Under the pieces are notes generated by a model. It did no database searches. It saw only the letters and a program-made list of their open reading frames with translations, and was not told the origin of the DNA. Shown here in pieces: positions 42,755-52,414 of a stretch of 55,203 nt of DNA (its first letter is position 1; each line of letters starts with the position of its first letter). This stretch comes from Synergistaceae bacterium (GTDB taxonomy: Bacteria > Synergistota > Synergistia > Synergistales > Aminobacteriaceae), in contig WRHH01000013.1 of assembly GCA_009783355.1 (NCBI GenBank), forward strand, positions 1-55,203. Direction: 5' to 3'. The translations under genes and the position numbers were made by a program.

Positions 42755-44762
42755 AATAATTTTAGCGGCTGATTATGTTTTCAAAATATACAGCTCGACA
42801 AGTGTGTTGTTGCCCTTGCTTTTGCTATTTGCGTGCAGCGCGCTATTTATGCAATGGATGTTGGGACGTCATTATACTATTGGGCATCCGTCTCCTCAGG
42901 ACTATCTAGCTATAAACGAATTACAATATATTGACAATGCCGCTATGGAGAATCTTCGCTCTCTGGCTGAACGGCGAATAGTCGCGGTCTTGGTTAAGGA
43001 TGGAGAAATAAAGCAGGATTTCGGAGTTGCTCTTCAGTTGCTCAGTAATATTTCTAGCGAAACTTCGGATATTTCTATTAAAAATTTTCCGCAGGAGCTT
43101 TTCGACGCTGTAAAAAATATTCCTGAACCTGAGAAAAGTAAAATTTTGTCGCATGTTGAAGAAATCGGCAGGGTTCTATCTGTTCCAACAAGCAATGATG
43201 CTGATTTGGCGTCTCTTTCGGAGAGTTTGTGGCATGAAGTTGATAGATTGAATTTATCTCCCGATAAAGCCAATTTAGTCTATCAAATTTTGAGCAACCT
43301 TGTGGGGAATAGGGTTAAGGTTGACGAGCAGCTTACGCTGGAATTTAGAAGCATGCAAGGAAATAATGTTCCCACCATTGAAAGAAGGATTGAAATTGGT
43401 GATACGATTGTAAAGAAAGGGCAGATAATAACTACTCAGATTGCATCTTTACTTCATTCTCAAGGATATATCGGGCTGAGTTTCCCTTTGCGTTCTTTCA
43501 TCTTTTGCTGTGGCTTAATCGTATTATTGCCTTTTTGGTTCAATATTTTTATAACAAAAGAACTGCCTCAAAGAAGACGTTTGCCATGGTTTTTTATTTC
43601 GTTGATCATGGGGGCAAGCTGGTTTGTTGAGATTTTGGGCAATTATCTCAATGTGGTTGGTCTTGGAATCTGGTTTTTGATTGTATCTTCCAATATAGCT
43701 CTATCGCCGAATGTTTCTTTTAGTATTTCGCTTGCGGGAAATTTTGTCGCTGCGTTTCTAATGATTAGATCTTCTTTCGGGAACATGGGTTTGCTTTTAT
43801 TCATGGGCATTATTTGCACAATATCCGGATATTATGTAATGAGGAACCTTGTATCACGCAGGAAAATTATGCACAGGACAATGATTTTAGGGCTGGTTTT
43901 CGTATTGTTTGACGCTCTTCTTCGTTGGGCAATAAATTTGCCTTTCGTCTGGTTTGCAAGTGTAGAATTGTTTGCGCTTGGCGTATTTTTAAGCTTTGTT
44001 TTTTCATTGTCTCTGTCATTTATTGAAGGAATTATGGGAATTGTAACTCCAATGCGGCTTCGTGAGATTTGTCATCCTTCTGTGCCACTTTTAAAAAAGC
44101 TGCAGATAGAAATTCCGGGAACTTATCAACATGCGCTTACGCTTGGCTCGCTTGCTGAAACCGTGGCTGAAGAGTTGTCTCTTGACGGAAATCTTATGAA
44201 AGCAGGCGCATTTTATCATGATATTGGTAAATTAAGACGCCCTCTGTATTACGTCGAGAATCAACTGGGAGTTGGAAATATTCAGGATTACCTTTCGCCT
44301 CCTCTTTCTGCTGTGACAATAATTGCTCATGTAAAAGAGGGGCTTGAGCTTGCAGCGGAATATGGCCTTCCGGCAGCCGTTCGCGACTTTATAGCTGAAC
44401 ATCACGGAACTACATTTTTAGGTTATTTTTATAAAAAAGCAATGGCAGAAGGACTAAATGTTTCTGAAGAGCAATTTTGCTATCCCGGCCCAAAGCCAAA
44501 GTCACGCGAAACAGCATTACTTATGCTTTTAGACTCAATGGAAGCCGGAATGCGTTCTTCCGTACAGAATATTTCCTCTGCTGCGGATATAGAGAAAATT
44601 ATTGATAGAGTATTTGATATGAAGCTTTCTGAAGGACAGCTAGACGATGTCAATTTCACGTTCCGCGATATGGCTAGAATTAAGGAAGTCATGCTGAAAA
44701 CTTTCCAGTCAATGTATCATACTCGTAAAATAAAGGAATTACAGGATAAAGCACAGCATTAA
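42717..44762 (+). CDS. 7TM-HD membrane phosphodiesterase (PgpH/YqfF type)
   Basis: The protein of about 681 residues has one N-terminal membrane helix (VLLPLLLLFACSALFMQW), an extracytoplasmic 7TM-HD domain (about 60-250), seven membrane segments (about 255-465) and a cytoplasmic HD domain with PGTYQHALTLGSLAE, GAFYHDIGKLRRP and AEHHGTTFLGYFYKKA. Characterised relatives hydrolyse cyclic di-AMP. The start is uncertain: ATG 42717 lies within phoH and gives a short basic N-terminus, and ATG 42687 is also possible. No clear binding site is seen, which suggests coupling to phoH. ybeY, which often follows, is absent at this place. Confidence 0.88.
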   Translation: MRDLKSRIKIKNKIILAADYVFKIYSSTSVLLPLLLLFACSALFMQWMLGRHYTIGHPSPQDYLAINELQYIDNAAMENLRSLAERRIVAVLVKDGEIKQDFGVALQLLSNISSETSDISIKNFPQELFDAVKNIPEPEKSKILSHVEEIGRVLSVPTSNDADLASLSESLWHEVDRLNLSPDKANLVYQILSNLVGNRVKVDEQLTLEFRSMQGNNVPTIERRIEIGDTIVKKGQIITTQIASLLHSQGYIGLSFPLRSFIFCCGLIVLLPFWFNIFITKELPQRRRLPWFFISLIMGASWFVEILGNYLNVVGLGIWFLIVSSNIALSPNVSFSISLAGNFVAAFLMIRSSFGNMGLLLFMGIICTISGYYVMRNLVSRRKIMHRTMILGLVFVLFDALLRWAINLPFVWFASVELFALGVFLSFVFSLSLSFIEGIMGIVTPMRLREICHPSVPLLKKLQIEIPGTYQHALTLGSLAETVAEELSLDGNLMKAGAFYHDIGKLRRPLYYVENQLGVGNIQDYLSPPLSAVTIIAHVKEGLELAAEYGLPAAVRDFIAEHHGTTFLGYFYKKAMAEGLNVSEEQFCYPGPKPKSRETALLMLLDSMEAGMRSSVQNISSAADIEKIIDRVFDMKLSEGQLDDVNFTFRDMARIKEVMLKTFQSMYHTRKIKELQDKAQH

Positions 44763-44792
44763 CAGTTTTTTTGATACCTCAGGAGGCGCCGT

Positions 44793-46916
44793 ATGGTATT
44801 TGTCAGAAAATTTGTTATGATTTTGTTATTAGCGACTTTCTTGTTTTCTGTTCCTTGTCTAAGTTCTTATGCTTCCACTGGAATTGTTCTTGTCTTATCA
44901 GGCGGTGGGCTCCGGGGAGTTGCTCATGTCGGCGTGATGAAGGTACTTATGGATAATAATATTCCAATTGTTGGTATCGTTGGGACAAGCGCGGGTTCTT
45001 TGATGGGCGGTCTTGCGTCAATTGGATACGCACCTGACCAGATTATGGAAATAATTGCTGCGATTGACCTTTCTTCATCTCTTTGGGAGCATAGCGGGCA
45101 GATTTTCGCTCAAACAGGATCTCATTACGATATTAATACTCCGTCAGGGTATTGGCCCAGGGTAACAAAAACAAAAACAAAGACAAGCGTTCAGAATGGC
45201 CCTCTTGGTTTTCTTTCCGCTACAAAATTATTTGAAAAGTTTACAGACCTTGCTTCAAAAGTTGAGGTCGTTGATTTTATGCATCTTCCAATACCTTATG
45301 CGGCGGTGGCGACGGATATTGAGACCGGCGAGAAAGTTGTTCTGAGAGGTGGAAGCCTTGCTTCTGCAATGCGAGCTTCAATGGCTATTCCGGGACTTTT
45401 TGACCCCTGGAAAATTGGAGACAGATTGCTTGTTGACGGAGGGCTCGTCTCAAATTTACCGGTGTTGGTCGCTAAAGAAATCTTCAAGGGATACCCTGTG
45501 GTTGCTGTGGATGTCACCGATGTACCGGGGAGAGGCGGCGGCGTTAATTCAATGATTGATGTCTTAGACAAATCGCTCACAATTCTCACGCATCAAAATG
45601 TGCTTGACGAGAGAAAATATGCGGATGTTTTAGTAACCCCTGATGTGCATGATTTTGGTATTTTTGACGAATCAAAAATAAACGTTGTTTTCGAAAGAGG
45701 CGTTAATGCCGCAAATGAAAAGCTGGATATTATAAAATCATTGATTGTTGAAGATATAGTGCATAGGAAAACTATTAAAACAGAAAATATTTTAGATATA
45801 AAAAATATTCCAGTAAAAGATGTTGTTGTAACAGGACTTCCGCCCAAATCGTCGGAATTGATAAGAAGGCAGTATTTGAGCTGGATTGGAAAACCTGTTG
45901 ATACAAAAGCTATTATAGATGCAAGTAAAGAAATTACGAAAAGGGTTGATATTCTTGCTGCCGATTATCATATTGAAAATGACGATGGTTTGGTAGTTTT
46001 CCTTGAAATTGTCCCATATCCGGACAGCGACTGGGGAATTTCCGGATATACCACAAATGTGGACCCATATCGCTGGGTTTACGTAAGGGGCATAGTTAGG
46101 GACATATTATCGGAAAGAGACGCTTTTCATGGAGTATTTAAATTAGGGGAGGAGTGGGGATTTGATTTAAAATATCATACCGCTCCAGACCCTCTGAGTT
46201 TTTGGGAATTCAGGTATACATTTCAGCACTGGGGACTTGACCCTATTAACGCTAAAAATAGAAATTGGAGACGTCACGGGCTTGGATTTTCCCGTTCGTT
46301 TAAGATTTCCGATATTGAATTGGGGCTTGGGTATGCTTACGAGTATATTGACGGAACAGGAGAAAGCAATAATTCTTCGGGCCCTGTATTTTATGCTTCC
46401 ATTGACACTCTTGATGTCCATTCCGACCCGACAAAAGGAAGCGCTCTAACGTTATCCGCATGGTGGGCGGATTACGATGAACTGTTGTTTCGCGTTGAAT
46501 ATTTCCAGCCTCTGAAGCTCTCTCAAGTGTGGAGGACATATTTGAGGCTGGGATATGCGGAAGGAAACCTTGATAGAATAGGTCACGCTGTATACCTTGG
46601 CGCTGCAGAGGAGCTGTATTCGATGGCGGCCATGCCTATCGAAGCTGAACGTATGGCTTGGGCAAACATAGCATTTAGAAGAGTTATCAGTAAAAGTATT
46701 TTTGGTTCAATTACAGGAGAGGTTTTTGCAGGCGTGGGATATGCTTTGGATAAGGACAACAACAGAATAGACATTCCTTGGGAAACAGGAGTTTCAATTA
46801 CAGTACCGAATAATATAATTGATACGAAATTTGCGGTATTTTATACTAGTGATAGAGAATGGCGTTTTGGATTCTTTGTAGGAAATCCAATATGGGATCA
46901 TTACCCTATCCCTTAA
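44793..46916 (+). CDS. Patatin-like outer-membrane protein with POTRA and beta-barrel (type Vd, PlpD-like)
   Basis: The 707-residue protein has a signal peptide (ILLLATFLFSVPCLSSYAS). A patatin phospholipase domain (about 28-290) has the oxyanion SGGGLRGVAHVG, nucleophile GTSAGS and catalytic DGGLVSNLPV. A POTRA-like segment (about 330-400; VKDVVVTGLPP...) is followed by a 16-stranded-barrel-type C-terminus rich in aromatic strands, ending in FFVGNPIWDHYPIP. This order matches type Vd autotransporters, which export a lipase to the cell surface. It is direct evidence for an outer membrane. AGGAGG lies six bases before the ATG. Confidence 0.88.
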   Translation: MVFVRKFVMILLLATFLFSVPCLSSYASTGIVLVLSGGGLRGVAHVGVMKVLMDNNIPIVGIVGTSAGSLMGGLASIGYAPDQIMEIIAAIDLSSSLWEHSGQIFAQTGSHYDINTPSGYWPRVTKTKTKTSVQNGPLGFLSATKLFEKFTDLASKVEVVDFMHLPIPYAAVATDIETGEKVVLRGGSLASAMRASMAIPGLFDPWKIGDRLLVDGGLVSNLPVLVAKEIFKGYPVVAVDVTDVPGRGGGVNSMIDVLDKSLTILTHQNVLDERKYADVLVTPDVHDFGIFDESKINVVFERGVNAANEKLDIIKSLIVEDIVHRKTIKTENILDIKNIPVKDVVVTGLPPKSSELIRRQYLSWIGKPVDTKAIIDASKEITKRVDILAADYHIENDDGLVVFLEIVPYPDSDWGISGYTTNVDPYRWVYVRGIVRDILSERDAFHGVFKLGEEWGFDLKYHTAPDPLSFWEFRYTFQHWGLDPINAKNRNWRRHGLGFSRSFKISDIELGLGYAYEYIDGTGESNNSSGPVFYASIDTLDVHSDPTKGSALTLSAWWADYDELLFRVEYFQPLKLSQVWRTYLRLGYAEGNLDRIGHAVYLGAAEELYSMAAMPIEAERMAWANIAFRRVISKSIFGSITGEVFAGVGYALDKDNNRIDIPWETGVSITVPNNIIDTKFAVFYTSDREWRFGFFVGNPIWDHYPIP

Positions 46917-46938
46917 ATAAATAGGAGGCTTTTTGTAA

Positions 46939-48375
46939 ATGGCGCGTAATATAACACCCCGAAACAAGGATTATTCACAATGGTATTTGGATATTATTAA
47001 AGTAGCGGAACTGGCGGATTATGCGCCTGTTCGCGGTTGTATGGTGATTCGCCCTACCGGTTACGCTATCTGGGAATTGGTGCAACGGCATTTTGACGAG
47101 GCTTTTAAGCGTACCGGGCACGTAAATGCGTATTTCCCGCTATTAATCCCAAACTCATTTCTTGAGAAAGAAGCCGAGCACGTCGAGGGATTTGCACCGG
47201 AATGCGCGATGGTTACTTATGCGGGCGGCGAGGAACTTGAAGAGCCATATGCAGTCCGGCCAACGTCCGAGACTGTTATAGGCCATATGTACAGTAAATG
47301 GGTGCAGTCATGGAGAGATTTGCCAATACTTATTAACCAGTGGGCAAACGTCATGCGATGGGAAAAGCGCCCGCGCCTTTTCCTCCGGACGTCCGAGTTT
47401 TTATGGCAGGAAGGGCATACCGCACACGAGACGGAAAAGGAAGCCCGCGAGGAGACCATTAAAATGCTTCAAGTCTATAGAGAGGTAATGGAGAATTTCC
47501 TCGCTTTGCCCGTTATCCCCGGCGAAAAGACTGAAGGCGAGCGTTTCCCCGGCGCCGACAATACTTATACATGCGAGACGATGATGAGCGATACGAAAGC
47601 GCTTCAGGCGGGCACAAGCCACTTCCTCGGCCAGAATTTCGCAAAAGCGTTCGACATTAAGTACCAGAATAGAGAAGGCGAGCTTGAATACGTCTGGACA
47701 ACAAGCTGGGGCGCTTCGACGCGTTTGATAGGCGCGATTATTATGACTCATTCCGATGACGACGGGCTCATCATCCCTCCGCGCGTCGCGCCTACAAGGG
47801 CTGTCGTGCTTCCCATATCAAACGACGAAGCTGTGTTGCACGAGAAAATATTACCCCTTGCCGAGAGCGTATCGGAGCGCATGAACGAAGCCTCGGGAGG
47901 TCTTTATACGTCAGTTGACAAGCAGTTCCATCTGAGGCCGGGCGATAGATTCTTCTATCACCTTCAAAAAGGGGTCCCGCTCCGGCTTGAGCTCGGCGAG
48001 AATGAATTTGAAAAATGCACGGTGCGCGCTGTAAGGCGCGATACGGGAGAGAAAATTGAACTTCCTCTGGAAGGGCTTGAGGCTAAAGTGCAGCAAATAC
48101 TTGATGACATTCAAGCATCAATGTATGCAAAAGCGCTGTCTTTCAGGAAAGCAAACACGAGGAGCGCGGGGAGTTACGATGAACTCAAGAGCGCCATTGA
48201 AGAGAGCGGCGGTTTTGTAGAGGTTTATTTTGCAGGAACGCGCGAAGACGAGCGCCGTATTAAGGAAGAAACCGGCGCAACCCCAAGGTGTATGCCGCTC
48301 AGCGATGACTCACGGGGTAAATGCTTCATAACTGGAAAGGAAGGACGAAAGACTATTTTTGCAAAAGCGTATTAA
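46939..48375 (+). CDS. proS: Prolyl-tRNA synthetase (short, archaeal/eukaryotic-like type)
   Basis: The 478-residue class II enzyme lacks the editing insertion of the long bacterial ProRS and matches the type 3 form. Motifs are RGCMVIRPTGYAIWELVQ, VRPTSETVIGHMYSKWV, WRDLPILINQWANVMRWEKR, LRTSEFLWQEGHTAHET, TSHFLGQNFAKAF and the C-terminal zinc-like domain. AGGAGG precedes the ATG. It is transcribed with the upstream patatin gene (22-base gap). Confidence 0.95.
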   Translation: MARNITPRNKDYSQWYLDIIKVAELADYAPVRGCMVIRPTGYAIWELVQRHFDEAFKRTGHVNAYFPLLIPNSFLEKEAEHVEGFAPECAMVTYAGGEELEEPYAVRPTSETVIGHMYSKWVQSWRDLPILINQWANVMRWEKRPRLFLRTSEFLWQEGHTAHETEKEAREETIKMLQVYREVMENFLALPVIPGEKTEGERFPGADNTYTCETMMSDTKALQAGTSHFLGQNFAKAFDIKYQNREGELEYVWTTSWGASTRLIGAIIMTHSDDDGLIIPPRVAPTRAVVLPISNDEAVLHEKILPLAESVSERMNEASGGLYTSVDKQFHLRPGDRFFYHLQKGVPLRLELGENEFEKCTVRAVRRDTGEKIELPLEGLEAKVQQILDDIQASMYAKALSFRKANTRSAGSYDELKSAIEESGGFVEVYFAGTREDERRIKEETGATPRCMPLSDDSRGKCFITGKEGRKTIFAKAY

Positions 48376-48440
48376 ATAATATAATTTGCATGTAAAATAG
48401 AATATTGTCGAATATACATGCATATTATGCGAGGTTAAAA

Positions 48441-49091
48441 GTGGATACTAGAGTACGCAGGGCAATTCCATACGAAGAAGTCGATACGGCAACGCTCCGT
48501 CAGGCGCTTTCAAGTTACGCGAGCCCCGATGATAAGATAGGGGACATGGTGCGACGCGGCGAACTTCTGCGCGTGAGAAAAGGGTTATATGCCGTTGCCC
48601 CGGAATACAGGGAGGCGCCGCTTTCGCTTGAAATTATGGCGAATATTCTGTATGGTCCCTCGTACCTCACGCTGGAATACGCGCTTTCGTGGTACGGGAT
48701 GATGCCTGAACGAGTAACGGAACTGACGTCGGTTTGCCTTGGACGATCAAGAGAATTCAGATCGGCGGTGGGGAATTTCTCATACTGCTCTATAAAGAAG
48801 GCCGCCTATACGGAGGGATACGTGCTGACTGCTATACCGGACGGGCGAACCTTCCTCATGGCGACGCGCGAAAAGGCGCTTGTGGACATCATCGAAAACA
48901 GGCGTTCAATTCCTATCCGATCAAGAAAGGAAATGGGTACGCGCCTTCTTGGAGACCTTCGTATGGACGAGTTGGCGCTGATGGATCTTGATGTAGAAAA
49001 GGTGAGCCAATACGCGTCCCGTTACGGCTCTCTCAAGACGAAACTGCTTGTGGATTTTTTAGATGACTTAAAAGGAGGGCGATCGGATTGA
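48441..49091 (+). CDS. AbiEi-family antitoxin/transcriptional regulator
   Basis: The protein (216 residues from GTG 48441) has an N-terminal winged-helix-like region (LRQALSSYASPDDKIGDMVRRGELLRVRKGLYAV). The AbiEi core follows: YGPSYLTLEYALSWYGMMPE, FSYCSIKKAAYTEGY and ATREKALVDII. AbiEi proteins repress their own operon and neutralise the AbiEii nucleotidyltransferase toxin in type IV toxin-antitoxin systems. GTG 48441 is chosen because GAGG lies just upstream. The partner toxin gene begins at the stop codon but is truncated after 27 codons. Confidence 0.85.
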   Translation: MDTRVRRAIPYEEVDTATLRQALSSYASPDDKIGDMVRRGELLRVRKGLYAVAPEYREAPLSLEIMANILYGPSYLTLEYALSWYGMMPERVTELTSVCLGRSREFRSAVGNFSYCSIKKAAYTEGYVLTAIPDGRTFLMATREKALVDIIENRRSIPIRSRKEMGTRLLGDLRMDELALMDLDVEKVSQYASRYGSLKTKLLVDFLDDLKGGRSD

Positions 49092-49171
49092 ATGACGCGG
49101 TAAGGAATATGTTGAATTCCTACGATCTGTCGACGGTCGCCTCAGCTACTGACGCCATTAGGGAGATTTAA
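49088..49171 (+). pseudogene. Truncated AbiEii toxin gene (N-terminal 27 codons only)
   Basis: TTG 49088 overlaps the abiEi stop codon (ATTGA) and follows GGAGGG. The encoded start NDAVRNMLNSYDL resembles the beginning of AbiEii nucleotidyltransferases. It stops at TAA 49169 where unrelated sequence, the copy of the membrane protein gene, begins. The catalytic domain is gone, so the system has lost its toxin. Confidence 0.65.
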
Positions 49172-49177
49172 AAGGTT

Positions 49178-49503
49178 ATACTGAACGTGTTGAAGGACGC
49201 ATTGAAGTTCCTGTTTAAAGACTTTATACTCTACAACGTCAGTAGCATACTGTCCGTCGTTTTTCCGTCGCTCAAAAATCACCCGTACTTCGCGAAAAAA
49301 ATGCCCCCTAAGATGACGGCGGCGGTTGAAAAAGCGGAAAGCGCGATGGCAAAGACGTCCTGAGTCCGGCGCGTGTTGTTTATAATATTGTCTATTATTG
49401 CTATTAATGCCGCTTCGTATTTTATCGGGAGCGCAACAGTTGTAATCTGGCATCAAGTGAAGTACCGAACCTTAAGCATGGAAGATAGAGATATCTACAT
49501 ATA
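49178..49503 (+). pseudogene. Broken copy of the 52415/54696 membrane protein gene
   Basis: The translation from 49178 matches the N-terminal part of the two other copies (LKDALKFLFKDFILYNV, SVVFPSLKNHPYFAKK, AINAASYFIGS). The start codon is ATA instead of ATG. An in-frame TGA at 49361-49363 replaces a Gly codon (GGA) found in the 54696 copy, and the frame ends at TAA 49501-49503 where that copy continues. This TGA is a simple nonsense change with no Cys or hairpin context, unlike the three in the surface island. Confidence 0.8.
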
Positions 49504-49516
49504 ATAGAGGGGCAAA

Positions 49517-51124
49517 ATGAAAATGAAAAAAGAAAAGAAAATGTTAAATCAGATTCGTGATGCGATTGAGCAGATTAATGACAGTAAAAGTATTGATAAA
49601 ATAGAATACAAAGGTAAAAATAGTGGAGTAAAGTTTTTCAATTTGAAAAAAGCATTTCTTTTAGCGCTTTCGATAGTTTTAATTTTTGCGTTCGGCACAT
49701 GGATAGCGCTGAGAAGTTCGCCAAATACCCCAATTGTCACTTCAACTCCAATTGTCACTTCAACTCCAATTGTCACTTCAACCCCGATTGTCACCTCACC
49801 CCTAATTATCATCTCAACGGCGTCAGAGCTTGATAACGTTCGTAACGGCTTAAACAAGAACTACAAGCTGAACAACGACATTGACCTGACTGATTATCTC
49901 GCATTCGGCGCTGGATTCGAAAAATGGGGCGCAGAAGGCTGGGAACCAATTGGAAATCGCGAAAGCATGTTTACCGGAAGTTTTGATGGAAGCGGGCATA
50001 AGATTACCGGACTTTGGATCAACAGAAGTGATCAGGTGGATGTGGGTTTGTTCGGAGAAACACAAAATTCGACAGTCAAAAACCTTGGCGTAGAGATAGA
50101 CAACGATAAAGGAGGAGTTTTAGGAGACGGGCAAGTCGGCGGACTGATAGGATATCAAAATAGCAGAAACGGCAGCAGTATCATAGAAAACTGCTATGTT
50201 ACCGGCAATGTTGTTGCAATGCGCTTAGATGTCGGCGGGATGGTGGGCAGTATCCATTCAAACAGTGGTGAAACAACCATCACAAACTGCTATGCTACAG
50301 GAAACGTAACGGCGTCAAGAGGCAGGGCCGGAGGACTGGTAGGACAGCAGGATAGCAACAATAACAGTGCCATTACCACAGCAAATTGCTACGCTACAGG
50401 TGATGTTATGGCAGAAAGTGATGCAGCAGGACTGGTCGGATCTCAATTCAGCAGAAAGAACAGCGCTAATACCATTTTAAACTGTCACGCCACCGGTAAT
50501 GTTACTGCAATTGGTACTAAAGTGCGTTGTAGAGCTGGCGGATTGGTGGGAGATCAAGGCATCTCAATCAGTAAAGATGGGACAAACTTTAACATTATCT
50601 CAAACTGTTATGCTACCGGCAAAGTCAGTGGCAGTAGTAGCAGCAGAAGCTATGTCGGAGGGTTGGTGGGATCGCAAAGTCAAAATAATGTAGTTAGTGC
50701 TGTCAGCAGTACTAATACCGTCGGTGATATTATCATTGAAGCTTTCAAAACCATCGGTACTAATATCATTGAAAACTGCTAATCTACCGGCGACGTCAGC
50801 GGCGGATACTTTACTGGCGGGCTGGTAGGGCTGCAAGATGAATATTACTATAAAGGTACTAATAAAATCACAAACAGCTATCGCTATGCAGGAGTTAAAG
50901 TAAATGGCGCAGAGCGACCGGAGAACAATCCGAGCGGAGTTCACGGCGGCATCAAAACCTCATCCGAGCTAATGTCAAAGAGTACATACACGGGCAACTC
51001 CTGGAAATTCAACGATTCAACCCGTACCGGCCCGTGGTATTGGGACTACAATAATTTCCCAAAATTGAACATGGGAACGGATAACTTTCCCTTTACTTTC
51101 ATTTCCATCGACGATGGGAAATAG
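49517..51124 (+). pseudogene. GLUG-motif surface protein gene interrupted by TAA
   Basis: Starting at ATG 49517, 421 codons lead to a TAA at 50780-50782, after which homologous GLUG sequence continues in frame (STGDVSGGYFTGGLVGLQD) to TAG 51122. Full length would be 535 codons. The TAA follows IENC, where every other repeat has NCYATG or NCYVTG, so a Tyr codon has mutated. The protein has a basic N-terminus with KEKKMLNQIRDAIEQ, one membrane segment (about 45-67), a TIVTSTP-type tandem repeat of the PIVTST unit, the KNYKLNNDIDLTDYL motif and six or more GLUG repeats. It has no Synergist-CTERM tail. The N-terminal KEKKMLNQIRD motif matches the C-terminus of the membrane protein at 52415, which points to recombination between these genes. 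Confidence 0.75.
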
Positions 51125-51199
51125 ACGATATCAATTTAAAGGCAAATGCCCATGAACCAGAATTCACCAAGATGAATGAAATAAGTCTATTTCACGTCT

Positions 51200-51236
51200 T
51201 TGCGAGCTGCGTCTTTTTGCGGCGAAGCAATCCAGA
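51200..51236. repeat. Dispersed repeat (GCAAAAAGACGC type), copy 3
   Basis: The stretch CTTTGCGAGCTGCGTCTTTT and following GCGGCGAAGCAATCC is the reverse complement of the repeat at 25497-25545. It lies before the zinc-ribbon gene, and reading it as coding would only add a spurious N-terminus. Confidence 0.7.
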
Positions 51237-51313
51237 GTCTTTTTGTTTTTGCTTTTTTGATTACTTTCACAGTAATCCAGTGGTTTTTGGTACTGATATT
51301 TCATGGTAAAGAT

Positions 51314-52414
51314 ATGAATAATTTAAAAGAAGTCTATGTAAACACCGAAACGTTCATATGCCAAAACTGTGGCGGCATTATGAAATTTGACATAAAAAAG
51401 CAGAAATTCGAGTGTTCGTCTTGCAAAACCGAACACGACCTGAAAGCTCTCTCCGAAACCGTCAAGGAAAACGATTTTAGCTTATATTTAGAGCGCGAAA
51501 AGGAGGCGATTCCTTTTCAAGGCATGGCAGTCGTTGCCTGTCAGCAGTGCGGCATGGAGATTTCTTTTTCCGAATCACAGTTTTCAACTTTCTGCCCTAT
51601 GTGCGGATCCACACAGATTGCCTCCGTTAAGCAAAGCGCTGGTATTCCGCCGGACGGCGTGATCCCGTTCAAAATAGACAAAAATGAAGCGGAAAAAAGG
51701 TTCAAGACATGGATAAAGCGCCAATGGTTCGCGCCTAACGATTTAAAAAAGAGATACGGCAATGGTTTGATCATCGGTATGTTCCTCCCGTTTTGGACAT
51801 ATGCCGTCTGCGCCGTCTCACAATACAGCGGAAGGGGCGGAAACTGCAAAACTGTAAGCGGCAGCGGCGGTATGCAAAAAACTGTGACGGATTGGCGCCC
51901 GGTAAGCGGCTTCGTGAGCGCTACCTTTGACGACCTGCAAATCTGCGCTTCGCAAAAAGAGAAAAACGTGAATGACATACTGCCCTACAGCACTGCCGCC
52001 AATACAAAACCTTTTTCAGCCGGTTATCTCTCGGGTTATTATGCGGAGGTATACAAGATAAAGGCCGACGCCGGCTTCGAGAACGCCAAAATGGTAATGG
52101 AGAAAGCGTTGCAGAGGTTGGCAATGAAGGACATCGAAAAGACGTACGACACGTCGGAAGTAAGTTCGCTTTCCACAAAATATTCAAACGTGACCTATAA
52201 ACATGTGCTCCTCCCCCTCTGGAGCTCTGTCTTCAACTATAAGGGTAAAACCTATAAATACCTGATAAACGGCGAGACCGGCAAGGTGTGCGGCAACAGG
52301 CCTTATTCCACAATTAAGATAACACTGACCGTTATAGGGGTTATAACAGCTGTCGCCGCTTTATTCCGGTTTTTAGACGTCGGCATTCTGGATATATTGC
52401 ACATGTTGCTTTAG
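51314..52414 (+). CDS. Double zinc-ribbon protein with C-terminal membrane segment
   Basis: From ATG 51314 the protein has 366 residues. It begins with two zinc ribbons: FICQNCGG...FECSSCKTE (about 12-45) and VACQQCGM...FCPMCGS (about 75-105). A conserved domain follows with PDGVIPFKIDKNEAEKRFKTW, WFAPNDLKK and YGNGLIIGMFLPFWTYAV. A single C-terminal helix (IKITLTVIGVITAVAALF) would anchor it to the membrane. The family is widespread in Firmicutes-like genomes without a known role. The ATG has only a weak binding site; upstream sequence is a dispersed repeat. It is convergent with the next gene, the two stop codons directly adjoining. Confidence 0.7.
   Translation: MNNLKEVYVNTETFICQNCGGIMKFDIKKQKFECSSCKTEHDLKALSETVKENDFSLYLEREKEAIPFQGMAVVACQQCGMEISFSESQFSTFCPMCGSTQIASVKQSAGIPPDGVIPFKIDKNEAEKRFKTWIKRQWFAPNDLKKRYGNGLIIGMFLPFWTYAVCAVSQYSGRGGNCKTVSGSGGMQKTVTDWRPVSGFVSATFDDLQICASQKEKNVNDILPYSTAANTKPFSAGYLSGYYAEVYKIKADAGFENAKMVMEKALQRLAMKDIEKTYDTSEVSSLSTKYSNVTYKHVLLPLWSSVFNYKGKTYKYLINGETGKVCGNRPYSTIKITLTVIGVITAVAALFRFLDVGILDILHMLL

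Noticed and set aside
49355..49370. In-frame TGA in the broken membrane-protein copy as a fourth selenocysteine site
   Set aside because: The paralog at 54696 has GGA (Gly) at this codon, no Cys is nearby, the copy has also lost its start codon and is truncated, and no SECIS-like hairpin follows. It is plain decay.
51200..51313. N-terminal extension of the zinc-ribbon protein
   Set aside because: The extension is encoded largely by a dispersed repeat and precedes a natural ATG directly before the first zinc ribbon.
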